Shown piece after piece: positions 1 through 11,464 of a DNA stretch of 64,000 bases. The DNA is from Bidens hawaiensis (lineage: Eukaryota > Streptophyta > Magnoliopsida > Asterales > Asteraceae), in the NCBI GenBank assembly GCA_021521415.1, contig JAIQDT010005498.1:1-64000 (forward strand). The letters run 5' to 3'. The first letter of the stretch is position 1, and each line of letters starts with the position of its first letter. The notes beneath the pieces were generated by a model, which was not told the DNA's origin, made no database searches, and saw nothing but the letters and a program-made list of their open reading frames with translations. The position numbers and the translations under genes were made by a program.

Positions 1-282
1 TAATTTTGTTTCTTAATTAGTTTAAAATTAGTTTTCACTAACCCCCCCCCCCCAATAACAATAAATAAATAGTTGCATCTCTAGTTAAGTCTAATTTAGC
101 TAGTTTACGTAATTTTAAAGAGTCTCGTGGGTTCAATATCCGGACTTACCTAACTGTACTAGAGTTGACCGGTTCATTTGCCGGTTAGTAGTTTTAGTCG
201 AGTTAAGAGTCTAGAATTATTACTTAGTGTCTAGATTAGCGTAATTTTAGTTAATAAATTTATAACTACTTTTAGCACATCA
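1..282 (+). repeat. Element C 5' LTR, 3' end only
   Basis: The window opens inside this LTR. It ends in CACATCA at 276-282, directly before a primer-binding site, as expected for an Athila LTR that ends in ATCA. A run of 12 C lies at 42-53. No second copy is seen in the window, which fits the matching part of the 3' LTR being displaced to the right by element F. Confidence 0.7.
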
Positions 283-287
283 AGTTT

Positions 288-305
288 TGACGCCGTTCCC
301 GGGGA
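288..305 (+). other. Element C primer-binding site (Asp-tRNA type), followed by leader
   Basis: TGACGCCGTTCCCGGGGA differs at two positions from the clean site of element B (TGGCGCCGTTGCCGGGGA), which is complementary to a plant tRNA 3' end of the Asp type. It starts five bases after the LTR end. The stretch 306-524 is leader with no convincing gene. Confidence 0.75.
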
Positions 306-524
306 TTCTTGCAATTGCGTTATTAGCTTGATTAGACTTGTTTGCTATATACGTGCTATTTGCTTTATTTTTTGCTTTTAGTCGTGGAGTCTAATTTTAA
401 GTGTTTGTTATTTTATTCTATTTTCAATTTTTTTATTTTTGAGTCTTTTATTAGAGTCTACTAATTTTGTTTGTGCGTTTTGTAGGTACATGCACATCTC
501 CGTTCGCAAGGACCCGCCGTTGCA

Positions 525-701
525 TTGCGTTGGACCCGGTCCGAGGCAAGTTCGTCATCGTTAGAAAGGCAACCGATCACCATTTATATCTCCCCAAAGT
601 CATCACCCGCGAGCACACAACCACCAAGTCCCAGAAACATCCCCATTCACCAAATAGCCGAAAATAACCGCACCGTGTACCAGCAAGCTTTTGAAAGGTT
701 T
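525..701 (+). pseudogene. Element C gag, N-terminal fragment
   Basis: A reading frame starting MRWTRSEASSS occupies the place where Athila gag begins; element B gag starts MRQTRSRGPPD. It is Ser/Pro-rich and is cut after VYQQAFERF by element A, whose target duplication GGTTT is 697-701. The rest resumes at 19354. Short and without a recognised domain, it is assigned by position and by the shared N-terminal pattern. Confidence 0.5.
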
Positions 702-1056
702 TGTAAGGCCCAAACCCCGGGAACCCCACAGTTGGTAATCATTCATAACACTTGTAAAATTAAATAAACTTAAAAACCGTTTCTTCCATTAAAAACCAAC
801 GTATCAGAGTATCAATTTTGCGGAAAACATGAATTATGAAATAAGTTCCCGAAACCCGGAATTTTGCCCAAAATTCAAAGTAAATATAACGTTTATAAAT
901 TTCCTTGAAATAAAATATTCATAAGAATTCTTCCGTCCAGTATGCCCTTCACCATCCCAGTAGCTCCGTGCACGTCCAAGCGATAAGGCATCCTCTTCCA
1001 AATCCTGAAACTTACACTAACATGCACACAAAGTCAGCTTAAGCTGAGTGAATTCA
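702..1056 (-). repeat. Element A 3' LTR, outer segment
   Basis: It matches the start of the other A LTR at 17154 almost base for base, from TGTAAGGCC to AAGCTGAGTGA. The match stops at 1056, where element B begins, and resumes at 11465. The last five bases, ATTCA (1052-1056), are one copy of the B target duplication. Confidence 0.9.
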
Positions 1057-2748
1057 TGATATGTGTCTAATAACCCTATAAATATGACCCTCACAACTAA
1101 GCTTTAATATTAAAACGAAAATCCTAAAACCACACACAACCGGCAAGTGTACCGATCGCAAGTAGTATAGACTTAGGAAGTCCGAGTATCGAACACGTGG
1201 ACACGTCAGAACGCTAAAGATCACTAACCCTAGACAAGACCTACCTTAGAATAATAATTATATTGATTTTTGATTTTTAAATACTTAACTGAACTAACTA
1301 GACTGACTGACAAAACTTACCAAAAATAGAAAACTTAACGGAAAACTAACTGAGTTAACTTAGGATGGAGAAAACGTCTACTTAGGTCTGAATCAAATTG
1401 TAGGCCTAACAAACTAATGGATTGGATGACTTCAAGACACCAGTCCCTAAAGATGACACGACTAAGGATCGCTCGGGCTCACTGGATTACCTCTCGGTCT
1501 CACTTAACAAGCCTAAACTACTCAAAATCGCTTAAAACGACCAAACCGGGAAAGAATTGCTAACGTGTTCTAATGAAGGATCACCTCTCGGTCTCGCCAA
1601 CACTCGACCCAAATGGTAATGAATACTACACAACCAAGGATAGAGGAACAATTCAACTTAAACCAAAATAGATCAACTAGTCGCTCAAACACCTAAACCT
1701 GACAAGAAACGAACTCGCTCTCGCGCAATCCTTATTCTAGCATGCAAAGGCAATGAGACAACCCCTAACTTCCTATCACCTCTCGGTCTCAAGGAAGGTG
1801 TTTAACCGCTGTACTTAAATCAATTAATCATGCAACAAAACCCTACGGTTGTTCCTACCGCAAACAAACCCTAAACACAAAGTCTAGAATCAAACAATGC
1901 ACCGATCAATCAATACAAAAACTAATCAATCAACACACGAGGTTTATGCAATGAATCACCAAAATTTCCAGCCCTTAAACACAACCTATTTCATGTCTAA
2001 ATCAAACTTTACAATAGCAATTCAAGTCTATCAATCAAACAATCCAAAAAGCTCATCAAACACTAACAAGAATCATCATTCCTAGGTAGAACTAACAAGA
2101 TTAGCCGAACATAATTTTTGGACAGCAGCAAACACTTAATAAAACCATTAATAAACTCATACCAATCATCTTAACAATTGTCCAACGATAAACAATAATC
2201 GTAAACACTTCAATCTCTAACACAATTGCCAAACAAATTAACAATTAAGCAAGAAACTAAAAGTTTGATGAACAAAGTAATGAATGAAAGGATATGGAGA
2301 TGTTCCGGGCTGCTCCTTGGCAGTAATAATCAATGGAGAATGATCCCGAGGCTTGCACTTGCTTCCTTCTTCCTTCCCTAGCCGACAAAACCTTCAAACC
2401 CTAAGCCGAAAAAACTTTTTCCTTTTCTTTTCTCCCTTGGCTGCTTGCTGCGATCGCTGCCACTATTCAGCAGCTAGGGTTTTTTTTAATTTTTTATATT
2501 ATAATATTATAATAGTATTTGGGCCTCCATGAAGCATACGGGTCGGGCCTTGAGCTTTGTCTTGAACTTATATGCGTAAAAGGCTCGTAGAATGCTCGAA
2601 AAATCCCGGTTTTCTTCTTTCTTTCACCCAAAACCTACAAGGTTATTAAACTTACGTAAAACCTATCTAAAACGAGTAAAAACACATAAAATATAATATA
2701 TTACGTAGATAAAAGGTGCGGAAATTACGTGTGTTTTACAACACATCA
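1057..2748 (-). repeat. Element B 3' LTR
   Basis: 1692 bp, nearly identical to 9775-11464; I count roughly 16 substitutions and two 1-base indels. The left terminus reads TGATATG where the other LTR has TGATGTG. The motif ACCTCTCGGTCTC recurs three times in the central part (about 1490, 1584, 1782). The 62-codon frame at 1897-2085 is not supported as a gene. Confidence 0.92.
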
Positions 2749-2766
2749 AATATCCCCACACTTAAG
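2749..2766 (-). other. Element B polypurine tract
   Basis: On the - strand it reads CTTAAGTGTGGGGATATT, directly before the 3' LTR. The purine-rich core AGTGTGGGGATA recurs in element C at 49584-49599 and, internally, at 3845-3859. Confidence 0.85.
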
Positions 2767-4426
2767 ACTTTTTTGTCCCTGAAAAAGCATACTACACAGG
2801 ATCATATCCGAGTTCAACCGACAACTCTTGGTTTTATTTATTTACTATTATTATTAATTTTTTTTTTAAAGTATTATAACAAGTGACCCGTTACCCCTTC
2901 CAACTTTCACCTAATTAGCCAGATCAGGTCGATTACCGGTATTGCTGTCCACTTTAAACCCATGCCCCTAATACTTACCGAGGCAAATAAGGCGTGACAA
3001 TTCTATTAATTTGTAATGACTAAGTGGAACCCACACCTAAAAGCCCTGCTGCCACTTCACCAATTCCATTATGGTTTTACCGAGCCGAGCCACCCCAACT
3101 TGACTTAAACCTTTTGCCACATGATTAAAACATTTCGACTCAAATACAACCTATAAACTCTAGCTTGGTCAAGATCGACCGACAGTAGTTTCCTTCATGG
3201 TGGTTTTGATTTAAAATAATTTTTTTTCTGCCTTTGGCTTTTTGCATTTTTTTTTTAATAATACCATGTTGGACGAAACTACAGTAATGCATCAAGGCTC
3301 AGATCTGCGCCACCGCGCAACAGAGAGCCGAGCAAAACTGTCTTCTGCTAGCATCAACGTTCAGGTCTGCGCCACCCGCGCAACAAAGTACGGAGCTTCA
3401 CAGGAATAGACACATATACAAAAGATTATAATATACAGACGATCATGCGACTCGAGGCTTGAGTATGACCCGGCTTTTCATTCCAGTCCTGTCACGAGCT
3501 TAGTTAAACAAACAAAACCCCTAAGATGTTTCCCACTATAGTCAGGCCATTTAAGGAGTTCAATTAGGTCAACAACCAAACCGCCCTTTCATTCTTAAAG
3601 GCTGAGCCTACCGACACACGATTACTGAGTCTAAACCGTTCGGTTACCATACATTACGTGCGGGTTTAATGGGCGCTATTATTATTTATTATATATATAT
3701 TAAAAGACACCAAGAGATTAAGAAACAAACACTACTCGGTAATAATATCATTTCCTGTTTAACGTAGAGAAAACATATTTCAAGGGACAATTTTACAAAT
3801 TTTTTTTTTTCAAAAATTTTCCTACAACTAAGTAAAATAAACCCTATCCCCACACTTAGAACGAAATCGTCCTCGATGAGTATAAGGAAAAGAAATAAAA
3901 TAAAATAAAAATAAACCAGAAAATAAAATTAAAGTATACAAAAGTATAAACAAAGAACGGGTTACTCCCCTGATTTGTGTGCAGAATCTTCAACAGCTAA
4001 GTAGTGTCCAAACGACCGTATAGCATTTCATTCGCGAGACCGCAACCTCGGGAGAACCTGTTCCAAAACGCCACCATAGCTACCATGCGCATAATATAAC
4101 CTGCAAAACTCAAACTCGCTCGCATGTAGCGGCGTACAATACGGAAAACAAAAACATAAAGAAATAAACATAGTTTTTTTTATTTTTTTTTTATTTTTTA
4201 TTTTATTTTATTTTTTTATATATAAATATAGGATACTCCTTAAATCAACCGACTCGAATGAAGATTGAGTACGAGCGGTTCATCTTGGAACAACCTGAAA
4301 TAGAAAAAAACAAAGAAAACAGATAGCATCACACAAATACATAAATACAAACTCTACAACTCGGGTAGTCTCCCGAGTGTGCATCCATCGCGTCTAAGTC
4401 TTGGAGAGCTCGTCAAGGTAGAATAC
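2767..4426 (-). other. Element B non-coding tail between pol and 3' LTR, with conserved blocks
   Basis: No ORF of substance lies here. It is AT-rich with poly-T/poly-A tracts (about 3223-3260, 4170-4220). Four short blocks are also found, in the same order, in the corresponding tail of element C: 3845-3880, 3577-3620, 3090-3111 and 2931-2965. The first includes a second AAGTGTGGGGATA. There is no sign of an envelope-like gene, which some Athila elements carry here. Confidence 0.7.
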
Positions 4427-5735
4427 CTAGACCGTCTGATCAGTCACCGGCTCTCCAATGTAGTGCTTCAGTTTGTGACCGTTCACCTTAAACTTCCCGC
4501 CTTTATCCTCTATCTCGACAGTGCTGTACGGGAAGACCTCAGTGACCGTAAACGGTCCCGACCATCGGGATCTCAACTTTCCCGGGAATAACCTCAACCG
4601 GGAGTTATACAATAAAGCCGAATCCCCACACTTGAACTGCTTACTACCCTTCAACTTCCTATCGTGCAGTTCCTTCGTCCGCTCCTTATACCTAAATGAC
4701 TGCGCGTAAGCGTGATCTCTCAGCTCTTCTAACTCGTGCAACTGGTGGAAACGAGTGCTCTCTGCGGCAGACATATCGAAGTTGACCCTCTGTAGGGCCC
4801 AAGAAGCACGGTGCTCCAACTCGACAGGTAGGTGGCAGGCCTTCCCATAAATCATCCGAAACAGTGTGGAACCGGTAGGAGTCTTGTAGGCTGTACGGAA
4901 GGCCCACCAAAACGAGCAAAAATGCTCTTGAGAAAACGGAGTACAACTCGGGCATCATTCGTGGGTAAGGCCTTGGCCTCAACCCACTTCGAGACATAAT
5001 TAACCCGCCACGAGTATATACTTGTTCCCACGCGAAGATGGAAACGGTCCCCATGAAATCAATGCCCCAAACATCAAAAACCTCACAAACCTGAATAGTA
5101 TTCTGGGGCATTTCATTTTGCGAAGAAATGTTGCCGACCCACTGGCAACGATCACAACTCCTCACAAACGCGAGCGCATCTTTAAAAATCGAAGGCCAAT
5201 AAAAACCACAATCAAACACCTTCTTCGCCGTCAAACTCGCACCGTGGTGACCTCCTGTCGGTCCAACATGGCAATGGCTCAGAATCTGCCATCCCTCCTT
5301 AACGTCAACACACCTCCTGATCAACTGGTCAGCACCTATACGAAAAAGATACGGGTCGTCCCACAGGTAAAACTTGACATCAGCAAAGAATTTCTTCTTT
5401 TGCTGGTAAGACATCTTCGGATAGTCCCCGTCAGCAAGATAGTTCGCAAAGTCGGCGAACAATGGGAAACCCTCATCCTGAGCCGAAACAAACATAAGAC
5501 TCTCTGTCGGAAAGTGGTCATTAATCCTGACCCCCGGCTCTCCTAACTCAGCTCCCTCAAGACGCGAAAGATGATCGGCCGCCACATTCTCGGCCCCCTT
5601 CTTATCACGGATTTCAATATCGAACTCTTGAAGCAACAGAATCCATCGGATAAGGCGTGGGTTTAGCATCCTGTTTGCTAAAGAGAGAACGAATGGCAGA
5701 ATGATCCGTGTACACAATCGTCTTGGACAAAACAA
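4427..5735 (-). pseudogene. Element B RNase H end and integrase, catalytic core deleted
   Basis: The frame from 5735 reads the RNase H tail ([20 protein letters not shown]), the linker, the integrase zinc-binding part ([12 protein letters not shown] ... CDRCQ) and the first catalytic region WGIDFMG. Just after this a frameshift occurs (about 5020). At about 4910 an internal deletion joins the FARFG region directly to the TAYKTP region. The second catalytic Asp (DRG motif) and the catalytic Glu normally lie between these two, so both are lost. The integrase C-terminal part (4427-4855) is otherwise readable, through KVNGHKLKHY. The product cannot be an active integrase; an active copy elsewhere would be needed for mobility. 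Confidence 0.85.
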
Positions 5736-7247
5736 GATAGGACCTGAATTTTGTCGAATGCAAACACCACAGCTAAAAGCTCTTTCTCGGTGGTGGTGTA
5801 ACTCTCCTGTGCACCATTCAGGGTCCGGCTAGCATAGTAAATCGGATGGAAGTGTTTATCCTTCCGCTGTCCAAGAACCGCTCCGACTGCGAAGTCGCTT
5901 GCATCACACATCAACTCAAAGGGAAGCGACCAGTCGGGAGCAATCATGATCGGGGCATTAACGAGTTTGTCTTTTAAAAGATCAAACGCCTCGATACACT
6001 ACTCAGAAAACACGAATGGGGCATCCTTCTCCAAGAGTTTGGTCATGGGTCTCGCAATCTTAGAGAAATCTTTAATGAACCGGCGATAGAACCCAGCATG
6101 ACCCAGAAAACTCCGGATGGATCTCACGGAAGTGGGCGGGGGAAGATTAGAGATGGTATCGACCTTCGCTCGGTCGACCTCTATCCCCGCACTCGAAATA
6201 CGATGCCCCAAAACGATTCCCTCGCGTACCATGAAGTGACATTTCTCCCAGTTAAGAACTAGGTTGGTGTCAACGCATCGGGCCAACATCCTCTCAAGGT
6301 TGGAGAGACACTGATCGAAAGAACTCCCAAACACAGAAAAATCGTCCATGAGCACCTCCATGGAGTCTTCGATCATGTCATGAAATATAGCCACCATGCA
6401 CCTCTGAAATGTGGCTGGAGCGTTACACAGTCCGAACGGCATACGTCGATAGGCAAACGTACCGTACGGGCAGGTGAACGTGGTTTTCCTCCTGGTCATC
6501 GGGAGCAATAGGAATCTGAAAGTACCCTGATGAACCATCTAAGAAGCAGTAGTACTGCTGACCTGCTAAACGCTCCAACATCTGATCAATGAAGAGTAGA
6601 GGAAAGTGGTCTTTCCTCGTGGCATCATTCAGTCTGCGGTAATCGATGCAGACTCTCCAACCGGTCACAGTCCTAGTGGGAATGAGCTCGTTCCTTTCAT
6701 TGGTGACGACAGTCATGCCACCCTTTTTAGGAACCACTTGGACTGGACTAACCCACGAACTATCGGAAATGGGGAAAATGATCCCCGCATCAAGGAGTTT
6801 GATGATCTCCTTCTTCACGACCTCCTGCATCTTCGGATTAAGCCGCTGCTGCGGCTGAACGACAGTCCTATAATTATCCTCCATGAGGATTTTATGCGTG
6901 TAAAACGAAGGGTTGATACCCTTGATGTCGATAATCTTCCATGCAATGGCCTCCTTGTGCTCTCGAAGCACCCTCAACAATCTCTCTCTCTCGACCTCCG
7001 TCAAAGCAGATGCGACAATAACCGGTAACTTCCTCTCTTCATCCAAAAACGCGTACCCCAGATGGGCAGGTAACTCCTTAAGCTCTAAGGAAGGAGGGGG
7101 GCTCTCGACAAAAGGTCGGTCCATCGGATCGTCACGTACAATCTCAGCAGACACTTCAGACTCAGGGTGATGTGACTCGGCGTCATCTTCCGTTGACTGG
7201 TCGGTCATGGCAACCATCTCAATCTCCGGAATGTCCCTATCGAGAAT
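5678..7247 (-). pseudogene. Element B reverse transcriptase and RNase H N-terminal part, broken
   Basis: RT starts from about 7217. Seen are CIDYRRLNDATRKDHFP, the first catalytic region FLDGSSGYFQIPIAP, then a 1-base frameshift near 6490, after which the next frame carries MPFGLCNAPATFQRCM and the paired catalytic Asp in VLMDDFSVFG. An in-frame TAG lies at 5999-6001. RNase H follows with MCDASDFAVGAVLGQ and [16 protein letters not shown], then another frameshift near 5750. Upstream in the same frame a TAG at 7248-7250 separates it from protease. The domain order is that of one Athila pol polyprotein. Confidence 0.88.
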
Positions 7248-8234
7248 CTAAGTGTTGGAGGAAGATCCTCCACAGATCTCGCTGAAAAACTCACCAACAT
7301 GCTCCATGATGGTATCAATAAAGTACAGGGAGTCATCAGCAGACTTGGGGTGTTTCAGTGACTGTCGAACGTCAAAGGTGACGTTCTCATCCCCAACTCT
7401 CAAAATCAACTTACCCTCGCAGACGTCGATCAACGCCTGTGCAGTGGCAAGGAATGGTCGGCCTAAAATAAGTGGTACGCTATCATCATCGTTCATGTCC
7501 AGAATGACAAAGTCTACCGGGAAGATGAACTTCTCGACACAAACCAGCATGTTCTCGACCACCCCTCGAGGGTATTTCACAGAACGATCAGCAAGCTGGA
7601 TACTCATCCTGGTAGGCCTCGGTTCGCCTAGTCCCAACTTGCGATACACAGAATACGGCATGAGATTAATGCTGGCACCGAGATCGGCCAGCGTATGAAT
7701 AACCGTATCATCACTCAAGATGCAGGGAATCGTGAAACTCCCTGGATCGGCCATCTTTTCCGGTAATTTTCGCTGTAAGACAGCAGAACAGCTAGCACTC
7801 AATGGGATGGAAGCGACCTCTGCAAGCTTTTCCTTATTTGAAAGAATATCCTTGAGGAATTTTGCGTGTTTAGGCATCTGAGTCAGTGCCTCAAGGAAAG
7901 GAATGTTAAGGTGAAGCTGCTTCAAAAGATCAAGAAATTTGGAACTCTGCTCCTCATCTCTGTCTCGGCGGAGTCTTCCGGGGTATGGTACTCTGGGCTT
8001 GTAGACTCTCGGCGGCTCACTCGGTAGCTGCTGTCTCTCGGCCTGTGCTGAACTCCCTGGGCTGCTTCTCCGATGCACCTGGGCCGGTGGAGACTCCATC
8101 TGAATCTCCTCATCCACCTGCTCCTCTACAACTACTGCAGGCTCCTCGACTACGCCTCTCTGCTGAATCCCGGGCTCCTCTCGTGCCCCTGCACCGCTCC
8201 TCGTTGTCACAGCTTTAGCGAATCCCTTTGGGTT
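7248..8234 (-). pseudogene. Element B aspartic protease region
   Basis: The frame carries AVTTRSG, a junction motif of Athila gag-pol, an acidic linker, then the protease ALADLGASINLMPYSVYRKL-type core (DLG variant of the retropepsin Asp-Ser/Thr-Gly site) and VPLILGRPFLATAQALIDV. It is in the same frame as the preceding gag fragment, separated by a TAG at 8235-8237, and in the same frame as the following RT, separated by a TAG at 7248-7250. Either stop could be decay; recoding is possible but unsupported. The role would be processing the gag-pol precursor. Confidence 0.85.
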
Positions 8235-9619
8235 CTACTCGGTGTTACTTGGTAGTGAACCCTGCGGCCTCTCGTTCAACCTACTCGCTATCTCTCCCAT
8301 CTGCCGCTCGAGACTTTGAATCGATGCTCCCTGATTCCTCATGAACTGCTCGTGCTCTCGAAGCTTCTCCTGCGTCTCCTTGTGCCGGGAATCCTCTCGT
8401 GACATAAGCTGTGACAGCATCTGTGTTTGTTGCGCCATCATCTCCTCCAAAGTGGGATTCTTCTCCCCACTGCTAGCTCCCTCACCGGCATCCTGAAATA
8501 GGCTCTGACGTTGCTGAAAACCGGACTGGTTGCCGCTCCTCCAGTTGGAGTTCTGATTTCCCCTCCATCCCGAATTATACGAATTGAAAGAATTTGGATT
8601 TTGTTTGGATTTCCTACGAAGTCTACGGCCTCCTTTTGGGAACTGACTGGGCACTGAACGGTATCGTGCCCCCCTCTGCAGATCTCACACAACTTGCTCT
8701 TCGTCTGCATATCCTTCACCATCTTCGCTAACGCCTCGACATGTGCCATCAGTGCGGTGGTTGTGTCCACCGAATGCATGCCTCGTGAGATGGAATCGAC
8801 AGTCTTACCTCCTCTGGTGGGTGGTCTTTGGTACCCACTCATAGCTAACCCATTGAATAAAGCGATACACTCATCGGGGTCCTTTGTTGTCAACAGATAT
8901 CCTCCCGCCGCCGTGTCGAGCATACTCTGCGTCGCGTACATCACTCCATTGTAGAACTTTTCGACGACCGCCCAATCTTGCAAGCCGTGGTTGGGGCACA
9001 ACGCTAATAGATTCTTGAACCGCTCCCAGGTCTCGTAAAAACTCTCTGTGTCCTCCATCTGGAAAGAATGTATCTGGTTACGCAAACGAGCGGCCTTAGC
9101 TGGAGGATCGTATTTCTCAAGAAATTGGGTCTGCATGGCAGCCCAAGTAGCTATAGAGCCCTGTGGGAGGGACTCGAGCCATAGACTCGCTTGATCAGCG
9201 AGTGAAAACGGAAAGATGCGGAGCTTAACGGCATCTTCGGAAACGCCCGCAAGATGGAAAGTGTCGCAAATACGCACGATGCGAGTGAGATGGGAGTGCG
9301 GGTTCTCATGAAGCAACCCGTGAAACTGAGCAGAATGAGCAATGGTATTCAGAATATTCGACGGGATCTGCCAATTTGTCGCAACTCTAATGGCGGGTGG
9401 TGCGATGCTGGATCTCGCGCCAGCATTGGCCGGTCGGGCCCGGTCTGCAACTGTCCTTCTCGGTGGTGGAATGTCGCCCATGATCCTATCCCTATCGTCT
9501 GGGTCAACGGATGAAGAAGTGGACGAGGGTGAAACGGGACGATGTCTCTCACGAAACTCTCTCTCTGGCTCGGGAAATGCTTCAGTGTCGGGTGGTCCAC
9601 GAGATCGAGTCTGTCGCAT
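8235..9619 (-). pseudogene. Element B gag, frameshifted
   Basis: Starts MRQTRSRGPPDTEAF 131 bases after the primer site. Residues about 100-230 form a retrotransposon gag core (LADQASLWLESLPQGSI, TWERFKNLLALCPNHGL). A CCHC-like knuckle CEICRGGHDTVQC follows. Near 8600 the frame shifts; the next frame carries the Asn/Ser-rich NPNSFNSYNSGWRGNQN and a helical, Gln/Glu-rich stretch to the TAG at 8235-8237. The expected function is capsid/nucleocapsid formation and RNA packaging. Confidence 0.88.
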
Positions 9620-9750
9620 AAATACTATAATTAGAAATAAGATTATCTAAACTATTCTAACAAATAAGTAAAAATAAAACAAAAAATAATTACAAGTAGC
9701 ACAAAAGATAAGTCCTAACTCGGATTGCTCTCAAAACGCCTAAAACCGTG

Positions 9751-9768
9751 TCCCCGGCAACGGCGCCA
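9751..9768 (-). other. Element B primer-binding site
   Basis: On the - strand, TGGCGCCGTTGCCGGGGA, six bases inside the 5' LTR end. It is complementary to an Asp-type plant tRNA 3' end, the usual Athila primer. It fixes the direction of the element. Confidence 0.9.
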
Positions 9769-9774
9769 AAAACT

Positions 9775-11464
9775 TGATGTGTGTCTAATAACCCTATAAA
9801 TATGACCCTCACAACTAAGCTTTAATATTAAAACGAAAATCCTAAAACCACACACAACCGGCAAGTGTACCGATCGCAAGTAGTATAGACTTAGGAAGTC
9901 CGAGTATCGAACACGTGGACACGTCAGAACGCTAAAGATCACTAACCCTAGACAAGACCTACCTTAGAATAATAATTATATTGATTTTTGATTTTTAAAT
10001 ACTTAACTGAACTAACTAGACTGACTGACAAAACTTACAAAAAATAGAAAACTTAACGGAAAACTAACTGAGTTAACTTAGGATGGAGAAAACGTCTACC
10101 TAGGTCTGAATCAAATTGTAGGCCTAACAAACTAATGGATTGGATGACTTCAAGACACCGGTCCCTAAAGATGACACGACTAAGGATCGCTTGGGCTCAC
10201 TGGATTACCTCTCGGTCTCACTCAACAAGCCTAAACTACTCAAAATCGCTTAAAACGACCAAACCGGGAAATAATTGCTAATGTGTTCTAATGAAGGATC
10301 ACCTCTCGGTCTCACCAACACTCGACCCAAATGGTAATGAATACTACACAACCAAGGATAGAGGAACAATTCAACTTAAACCAAAATAGATCAACTAGTC
10401 GCTCAAACACCTAAACCTGACAAGAAACGAACTCGCTCTCGCGCAATCCTTATTCTAGCATGCAAAGGCAATGAGACAACCCTAACTTCCTATCACCTCT
10501 CGGTCTCAAGGAAGGTGTTTAACCGCTGTACTTAAATCAATTAATCATGCAACAAAACCCTACGGTTGTTCCTACCGCAAACAAACCCTAAACACAAAGT
10601 CTAGAATCAAACAATGCACCGATCAATCAATACAAAACTAATCAATCAACACACGAGGTTTATGCAATGAATCACCAAAATTTCCAGCCCTTAAACACAA
10701 CCTATTTCATGTCTAAATCAAACTTTACAATAGCAATTCAAGTCTACCAATCAAACAATCCAAAAAGCTCATCAAACACTAACAAGAATCATCATTCCTA
10801 GGTAGAACTAACAAGATTAGCCGAACATAATTTTTGGACAGCAGCAAACACTTAATAAAACCATTAATAAACTCATACCAATCATCTTAACAATTGTCCA
10901 ACGATCAACAATAATCATAAACACTTCAATCTCTAACACAATTGCCAAACAAATTAACAATTAAGCAAGAAACTAAAAGTTTGATGAACAAAGTAATGAA
11001 TGAAAGGATATGGAGATGTTCCGGGCTGCTCCTTGGCTGTAATAAGCAATGGAGAATGATCCCGAGGCTTGCACTTGCTTCCTTCTTCCTTCCCTAGCCG
11101 ACAAAACCTTCAAACCCTAAGCCGAAAAAACTTTTTCCTTTTCTTTTCTCCCTTGGCTGCTTGCTGCGATCGCTGCCACTATTCAGCAGCTAGGGTTTTT
11201 TTTAATTTTTTATATTATAATATTATAATAGTATTTGGGCCTCCATGAAGCATACGGGTCGGGCCTTGAGCTTTGTCTTGAACTTATATGCGTAAAAGGC
11301 TCGTAGAATGCTCGAAAAGTCCCGGTTTTCTTCTTTCTTTCACCCAAAACCTACAAGGTTATTAAACTTACGTAAAACCTGTCTAAAACGAGTAAAAACA
11401 CATAAAATATAATATATTACGTAGATAAAAGGTGCGGAAATTACGTGTGTTTTACAACACATCA
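9775..11464 (-). repeat. Element B 5' LTR
   Basis: 1690 bp, the partner of 1057-2748. It begins TGATGTGTGTC and ends ACACATCA on the + strand. The B target-site copy GTTCA follows at 11465-11469, after which the A LTR resumes. Confidence 0.92.

Larger units (their letters stand above)
1057..11464 (-). mobile_element. Element B: Athila-type Ty3 retrotransposon inserted in the A 3' LTR
   Basis: The termini are TGATGTGT/ACACATCA on LTRs 1057-2748 and 9775-11464. Target copies are ATTCA (1052-1056) and GTTCA (11465-11469); the intact A LTR reads GTTCA here, so the left copy has one substitution. The - strand order is primer site 9751-9768, gag, protease, RT, RNase H, integrase, a 1.7-kb non-coding tail, and a polypurine tract at 2749-2766. 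By eye the LTRs differ by about 1 percent, so it is fairly recent, yet its integrase lacks catalytic residues and several frames are broken. Confidence 0.92.

Noticed and set aside
467..667. Frame starting MFVRFVGTCTS overlapping the C gag start
   Set aside because: The frame starting at 525 has the gag-like N-terminus and continues to the A insertion point; this one does not.
5022..5546. 174-codon + strand frame
   Set aside because: It is the complement of the element B integrase frame; no motif in this direction.
8235..8237. TAG between gag and protease of B as a programmed recoding stop
   Set aside because: Other stops in the same frame (7248-7250, 5999-6001) and frameshifts show general decay; C lacks a stop at the equivalent place.
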